A DNA stretch of 64,000 nt from Deltaproteobacteria bacterium (GTDB lineage: Bacteria > BMS3Abin14): the NCBI GenBank assembly GCA_013151915.1, contig JAADHJ010000008.1, forward strand, positions 1 through 64,000. The letters run 5' to 3'. The notes beneath the pieces are model-generated. The model did not search any database. It had not been told where the DNA came from and saw nothing but the letters and a program-made list of their open reading frames with translations. The stretch's first letter is position 1. Each line of letters opens with the position of its first letter. The translations under genes were made by a program, and so were the position numbers. Shown here piece by piece: positions 60,797-64,000 of the stretch.

Positions 60797-61157
60797 GGAG
60801 CAGCTCGCCGCGGCAAAGCACGTTGTTGGAGATCACGGAGAAAACCTTACAGCACCAATTCCTTATAATCCCAATCCAGATCCAAAATGTATTTTTTAAC
60901 AGGGATGAAGGGGTGATAAAATAATGCGCCACTCCTTAACCCAAAAGATTTCTGATTTTATCCGCTTCCGATGTTTGCCTTATCCCTTCCATCCCCTTCA
61001 TCCCTGTTAAATCAGCATTTTCGCTGCGGCTCCCCATGGTCGCCACACGAGATCGCTTCGCATAGTTTCAGCTCGCGATGACAGGCCTTGTGCTTATCCT
61101 CCACGTGTCCCTGCATCCGCTCTTCCCCTCTGGACTCTGGACACTGGACATTCACTT
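60797..61157. other. Intergenic region bounded by inverted family D repeats
   Basis: TTTAACAGGGATGAAGGGG at 60895-60913 and its inverted counterpart CCCCTTCATCCCTGTTAAA at 60993-61011 face each other across about 80 bases. A degenerate family A palindrome lies at 61048-61083 and CTCTGGACTCTGGACACTGG at 61128-61147. No gene is seen. Confidence 0.55.
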
Positions 61158-61943
61158 TCAGGACAGCATTGCCCACAGGAGGATGGATCCCGCGACGACC
61201 GCATTGAGGGAGTCTGCCTCCCCGCGAAGCGGTACGGAGACCGGCATTCCCAATTCTCCGATCCACGGGGAAAGACCACACCCCTCGTTTCCAACCGCCA
61301 GGATGGATCTCGAATTGAAAGTCACCTCGTCGAAGGGCCGCCCTCGGGCATCGGCCAGATAAACGCAAAACCCCGCTTCCGCAAGAAGCATCAGGTCCTC
61401 CCGGACGATCTCCTTAAAAACCGGCAGATGGAAGATTCCCCCTGCTGAAGCGCGAATGGCCTTGGGGCCAAAGGGATCGGCCGATCCCTTTCCAACGAGA
61501 ATCCCCATCCCACCCAACGCCCAGGCCGTCCTTATCAAGGCACCAACGTTTCCCGGATCCTGAACTCCATCCAGGAATAGAAGCACCGCCGGACCATCAA
61601 TTTTCAGAAGTTGTGAAATACCCGGGTCGGCTGGAAGCTTTGCGACCCCCAGGAGGTTCCTATGATGCACAACGTCGGAGGCATCCTCAAAAAGGGCACT
61701 ATCCGCCGAGAAAACGGGGATTTGAGCGGCGGCGCCTGCCTGCACGATCTCCATACCGGCAAGGACTGTGGGGTCTTCCGCCACCAGGTATTCCAGATAT
61801 CCCGACTTTGCCGATTCCTCAATGGCTCTTTGCCCCTCGACCAGGCACAGCCCTTTCCTCCGACGGATTTTTCGGGAAGCCAAGGAACGTATGATCCTCA
61901 GCCTCTCCCGTGACAGAGGGGTGAAATTATCCGACATAAGCAT
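61158..61943 (-). CDS. SpoU/TrmH-family RNA 2'-O-methyltransferase
   Basis: 261 residues. The N-terminal substrate-binding domain (RIIRSLASRKIRRRKGLCLV, EGQRAIEES) precedes the SPOUT knot with motifs LFLDGVQDPGNVGALIRTAW, ILAVGNEGCGLSPWI, and VPLRGEADSLNAVVAGSILL. It methylates a ribose in rRNA or tRNA. The closest analogues are RlmB/TrmH-like proteins; the exact target is unknown. Confidence 0.9.
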   Translation of the reverse strand: MLMSDNFTPLSRERLRIIRSLASRKIRRRKGLCLVEGQRAIEESAKSGYLEYLVAEDPTVLAGMEIVQAGAAAQIPVFSADSALFEDASDVVHHRNLLGVAKLPADPGISQLLKIDGPAVLLFLDGVQDPGNVGALIRTAWALGGMGILVGKGSADPFGPKAIRASAGGIFHLPVFKEIVREDLMLLAEAGFCVYLADARGRPFDEVTFNSRSILAVGNEGCGLSPWIGELGMPVSVPLRGEADSLNAVVAGSILLWAMLS

Positions 61944-62035
61944 CTCCCAACCTTACGATTATATAATTTTATTCTAATATTCAAATGTACCATTGACAGC
62001 CGTCCCTTTGGAGGTTACTATTGCGTACACGAAAG

Positions 62036-62334
62036 TTGATGACTTCGCAAAAAGTCATCAATGCGCCCACATAAGGGGCGCTCAAATCGAAGATTTGTGA
62101 GGAAAGTGAAAATGACACTTTTCGCTTTCCGTGGAGTAAAAAGCCATTAACGGACTTTTTACGACCCTATCAATATTGATGACTTCACAAAAATCATCAA
62201 TGCGCCCATTTTAGGGGGCGCCCAAATCAACAATTTGCAGTGCAAGTTGTTGATTTGGGAGGAAAGTGAAAATGACATTTTTCGCTTTCCGTGGAGTAAA
62301 AAGCCATGGGGGACTTTTTACGACCCTATCAAAG
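62036..62334. repeat. Two tandem family B modular hairpin elements upstream of trxA
   Basis: Copy one (62036-62175) has the GATGACTTCGCAAAAAGTCA hairpin, the GCGCCC/GGGCGC hairpin, the short AAATCGAAGATTT hairpin, then the GGAAAG...CTTTCC and AAAAAGCC...GGACTTTTT modules. Copy two (62176-62334) is the same except that the middle hairpin is expanded to a 32-base form (AAATCAACAATTTGCA pairing with its complement). The 61944-62417 gap has no gene. Confidence 0.65.
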
Positions 62335-62369
62335 TCGATGGACTCGCAAAGAGTCCATCGACCTTTTTA
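62334..62369 (+). terminator. Hairpin with T-run just before trxA
   Basis: GTCGATGGACTC (62334-62345) pairs perfectly with GAGTCCATCGAC (62351-62362) around a GCAAA loop, followed by CTTTTT. It looks like an intrinsic terminator in the plus direction, about 50 bases before the trxA start, so it could attenuate read-through into trxA. Confidence 0.5.
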
Positions 62370-62417
62370 GAGGTTACCGGCAATGGATTACCAATCATGG
62401 ATTTTAAGGAGGTTATG

Positions 62418-62747
62418 ATGGCTGAAAGCAAAAACGTCAAGGAGTTTACGGACTCCAATTTTGAGGAGGAGGTTCTCCAGTCGACCAGGCCCGTCCTGGT
62501 GGATTTCTGGGCCGTCTGGTGCGCACCCTGTCGCATGGTTGCCCCGGTTGTCGACGAAATAGCCGACAACTACGGAAGCAGGGTAAAGGTAGGGAAAATC
62601 AACGTGGATGAGAACGCCCAAACACCCAATAAATACGGCATCCGAAGCATTCCTACCCTCATGCTCTTTAAGGGTGGCAAGGTGGTTGAACAGATCATCG
62701 GCGCCAATCCAGGCGAGATCAAGCGCATTGTCGAGAAGCATGCATAA
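62418..62747 (+). CDS. trxA: Thioredoxin (CAPC active site)
   Basis: 109 residues from ATG 62418, five bases after AGGAGG. It has [40 protein letters not shown] and [20 protein letters not shown]. The active site is CAPC rather than CGPC. No signal peptide is present, so it is cytoplasmic, unlike the TlpA-like proteins of the window. It is followed by a zinc-ribbon gene in the same orientation. Confidence 0.9.
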   Translation: MAESKNVKEFTDSNFEEEVLQSTRPVLVDFWAVWCAPCRMVAPVVDEIADNYGSRVKVGKINVDENAQTPNKYGIRSIPTLMLFKGGKVVEQIIGANPGEIKRIVEKHA

Positions 62748-62767
62748 GGCATCCCTTGGAGGGCATG

Positions 62768-62950
62768 ATGAGTTACGCGATTTTTGAACTGAAATGTCCC
62801 GCCTGCGGGATCGAATATGCCCAGATCCTCACCGAGGATGAGGGAGAGGTGTCCATCTCCTGCCCGTCCTGTTCCGGTTCCCTGGAAAAGGGGAAAAAAC
62901 TGTCGGGAGCGGATATAATCTCCTGCGGTTGTAACACCGGATCCAGCTGA
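62768..62950 (+). CDS. Small zinc-ribbon protein
   Basis: 60 residues from ATG 62768, set by GGAGGG at 62758-62763. Two CxxC pairs (LKCPACGIEY, ISCPSCSGSL) form a zinc ribbon, and the C-terminus ends ISCGCNTGSS with an extra CGC. It follows trxA by 20 bases and is probably co-transcribed. Function unknown; the extra Cys pair may bind a metal or be redox-active. Confidence 0.65.
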   Translation: MSYAIFELKCPACGIEYAQILTEDEGEVSISCPSCSGSLEKGKKLSGADIISCGCNTGSS

Positions 62951-62981
62951 TGAGATATAAGGTCGGCGGTCCGTCGATCAT

Positions 62982-63023
62982 AATAAATAAAGGCGGCCTG
63001 GGGTGGGACCGCCTTTATTTATT
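62982..63023. terminator. Bidirectional terminator between convergent genes
   Basis: AATAAATAAAGGCGG (62982-62996) pairs with CCGCCTTTATTTATT (63009-63023) around a 12-base loop. The A/T-rich base of the stem gives a T-run in either direction. It serves the plus-strand zinc-ribbon operon and the minus-strand ferredoxin gene. Confidence 0.85.
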
Positions 63024-63037
63024 GTCGATTTTATAAA

Positions 63038-63208
63038 TCAGTCGCCAGAGCTGATAGCCTCAACAGGACACACGGCCTCGCAGGCTCCGCAGTCAGTACA
63101 AAGCTCCGGATCGATGACGTAAATATCACCCTCACTGATCGCCTCGACGGGGCATTCGTCCATACAGCTTCCACATGCGGTGCATTCATCAGATATAACG
63201 TAAGCCAA
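63038..63208 (-). CDS. 2[4Fe-4S] ferredoxin
   Basis: 56 residues from a TTG at 63208 preceded by AAGGAGGTG. Two cluster motifs are visible: DECTACGSCMDECPVEAI and ELCTDCGACEAVCPVEAI, the classic clostridial-type double site. It is a cytoplasmic low-potential electron carrier. The longer upstream frame lacks a ribosome site and runs through repeat DNA, so it is rejected. Confidence 0.9.
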   Translation of the reverse strand: MAYVISDECTACGSCMDECPVEAISEGDIYVIDPELCTDCGACEAVCPVEAISSGD

Positions 63209-63666
63209 GGTGTTCACCTCCTTTTCATCAAAAACGCGTTTCTCTCCACAAATAGAGGATGCATAACTCCCACGAAGGGAAATGTCAACCAGGATTTCGG
63301 AGGTAGCGCAACGTGGCAAAACAGTCCAGAGTCCAGAGTCCAGAGGTGAAAAGTGGAATGGGGGAAAGTTCAAACCTTTTATCTCACGCCCGCTCGTCAC
63401 ACCAGAAAAGTGACTCGCTAAAGCCGCAAAGCTCGCAAAGTAGGCCGCGCACCCTCACCAAAGCTGATTTCAGAGAAATCCTTCTCCCTTAGGGAGAAAT
63501 CGGGTGAGGGGAAATATGAATAATTAATAAAGATCGGAAAGAGAAATTTTTCTGAATTATTTGATTTTCTTTGCGTCCTTTGCGGCTTTGCCTGTCCCGA
63601 GCCTGCCTGCAGTGAGCCTGTCGAACTGTCGAGGGGCGTGAGACCGGACTTGGAATCAGCCCCGGT
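63209..63666. other. Repeat-rich intergenic region
   Basis: It contains CAGTCCAGAGTCCAGAGTCC (63323-63342), an AAAGCCGCAAAGCTCGCAAAG phrase near 63420 with a related CTTTGCGTCCTTTGCGGCTT near 63570, and CTTCTCCCTTAGGGAGAA near 63481. A CCGAGCCTGCCTGCAGTGAG and GAGCCTGTCGAACTGTCGAG pair lies near 63597-63636. No gene is supported. Confidence 0.45.
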
Positions 63667-64000
63667 TCAGCTGCACTTGGAGAAACCGCAGCCGTGGCAG
63701 GTAGCGCATCCCTCCGCGAAATCAAGGGAACCTCCGCAGTCGGGGCACTGGCTTCCCAGCGAAGCCCGCATGTTACCAACATCTCCACCGTGCCGTTTCC
63801 GGCCGGATACCGGCAGATCAACCACCTTCAGCGCCTCCGGGCTGTCCGCATTCCGGAGCTCCTTGTACTGCCTTAAAGCCTTGGCTAAGGCGTCGGAACA
63901 GGACAGCACCATCTCGCCGTTCTGCCACAGGGGGGATGGGCACCGGATTCCGGACAGCTGCTTGACGATGGAATCAGCCTCCACACCGGAACGTAGGGCC
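63667..64000 (-). CDS. nrdJ: B12-dependent ribonucleotide reductase, C-terminal end (partial)
   Basis: The frame is open to the window edge, reading ALRSGVEADSIVKQLSGIRC at its N-terminal side, so only the last 111 residues are present. The C-terminus CPDCGGSLDFAEGCATCHGC and GFSKCS is the zinc-ribbon/redox tail of adenosylcobalamin-dependent class II enzymes. It is an NrdJ-type reductase making deoxyribonucleotides without oxygen, consistent with an anaerobic life. The single CATCH in this tail is not a haem site; the protein is cytoplasmic. Confidence 0.85.
   Translation of the reverse strand, partial: ALRSGVEADSIVKQLSGIRCPSPLWQNGEMVLSCSDALAKALRQYKELRNADSPEALKVVDLPVSGRKRHGGDVGNMRASLGSQCPDCGGSLDFAEGCATCHGCGFSKCS

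Noticed and set aside
62036-62334. Possible CRISPR-like tandem repeats upstream of trxA
   Set aside because: There are only two copies of about 140-160 bases, the repeats are hairpins rather than constant repeats with unique spacers, and no cas genes are nearby.
63209-63400. Longer ferredoxin frame starting at 63400
   Set aside because: The extra residues are encoded by repeat DNA; AAGGAGGTG before the TTG at 63208 gives a standard 56-residue ferredoxin.
63400-63450. Possible c-di-GMP (GEMM-type) riboswitch because of the CGCAAAG motifs
   Set aside because: Only the short CGCAAAG string is present, in a repeated phrase; the conserved paired elements and downstream tetraloop-receptor sequence are missing, and no gene start follows at the right distance.

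Overview
The window reads as a chromosomal segment of a Gram-negative, anaerobically respiring bacterium with a deltaproteobacterial flavour (Desulfobacterota/Desulfuromonadia-like, or a related candidate lineage). The reasons are dense multihaem c-type cytochromes, System II (ResB/CcsA) cytochrome c maturation, a sigma-54 two-component pair with a haem-type sensor motif, a B12-type ribonucleotide reductase at the right edge, many TlpA/ResA-like thioredoxins, and intergenic repeats of kinds often seen in such genomes. No rRNA, tRNA, CRISPR array or intact transposase was found, so the taxonomic placement is inference.

Layout. 0.2-1.8 kb: a beta-helix lipoprotein. 2.3-12.6 kb: one tightly overlapping Tad/Flp pilus operon (Flp pilin, TadE/TadG-like pseudopilins, CpaB, secretin, an exported ComEA-like DNA-binding protein, an FHA-fused TadA ATPase, TadB, TadC, a DUF192 protein, two FHA-like single-pass membrane proteins). 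Prepilin peptidase and TadZ are not in the window. 12.7-19.5 kb: an ECF sigma factor, a decayed cytochrome fragment, five TlpA-type thioredoxins and two paralogous c554-like multihaem cytochromes. 19.8-38.3 kb: a surface-glycan locus (glycosyltransferases, AsnB, methyltransferase, radical SAM/SPASM, sugar nucleotidyltransferase, epimerase, flippase-like protein, DUF354, two tandem TMTC-like GT-C/TPR proteins) with a winged-helix regulator behind a near-consensus promoter/operator.

38.3-59.1 kb: the respiratory/envelope block on the minus strand. It holds a PpiC/SurA-like lipoprotein, a thioredoxin, a 14-haem cytochrome, a FnIII/beta-propeller protein behind a sigma-54-type promoter, an NtrC-type regulator and a histidine kinase with a periplasmic CXXCH. 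Next come two cysteine-less TlpA-TPR fusions alternating with 5-haem and about 15-haem cytochromes, then CcsA, ResB, a tetrahaem cytochrome and an M16 peptidase. 59.2-64 kb: housekeeping genes (HAD phosphatase, creatininase-family amidohydrolase, SpoU methyltransferase, thioredoxin, zinc ribbon, ferredoxin, end of NrdJ).

How it fits together: ResB/CcsA attach haem, the TlpA-like proteins probably keep haem-motif cysteines reduced, and the multihaem proteins plus the propeller protein could form a periplasmic/extracellular electron conduit regulated by the adjacent sigma-54 two-component system. Intergenic spaces carry several palindromic repeat families, the most striking being a modular multi-hairpin element (best copies at 48.34-48.50, 62.04-62.18 and 62.18-62.33 kb).
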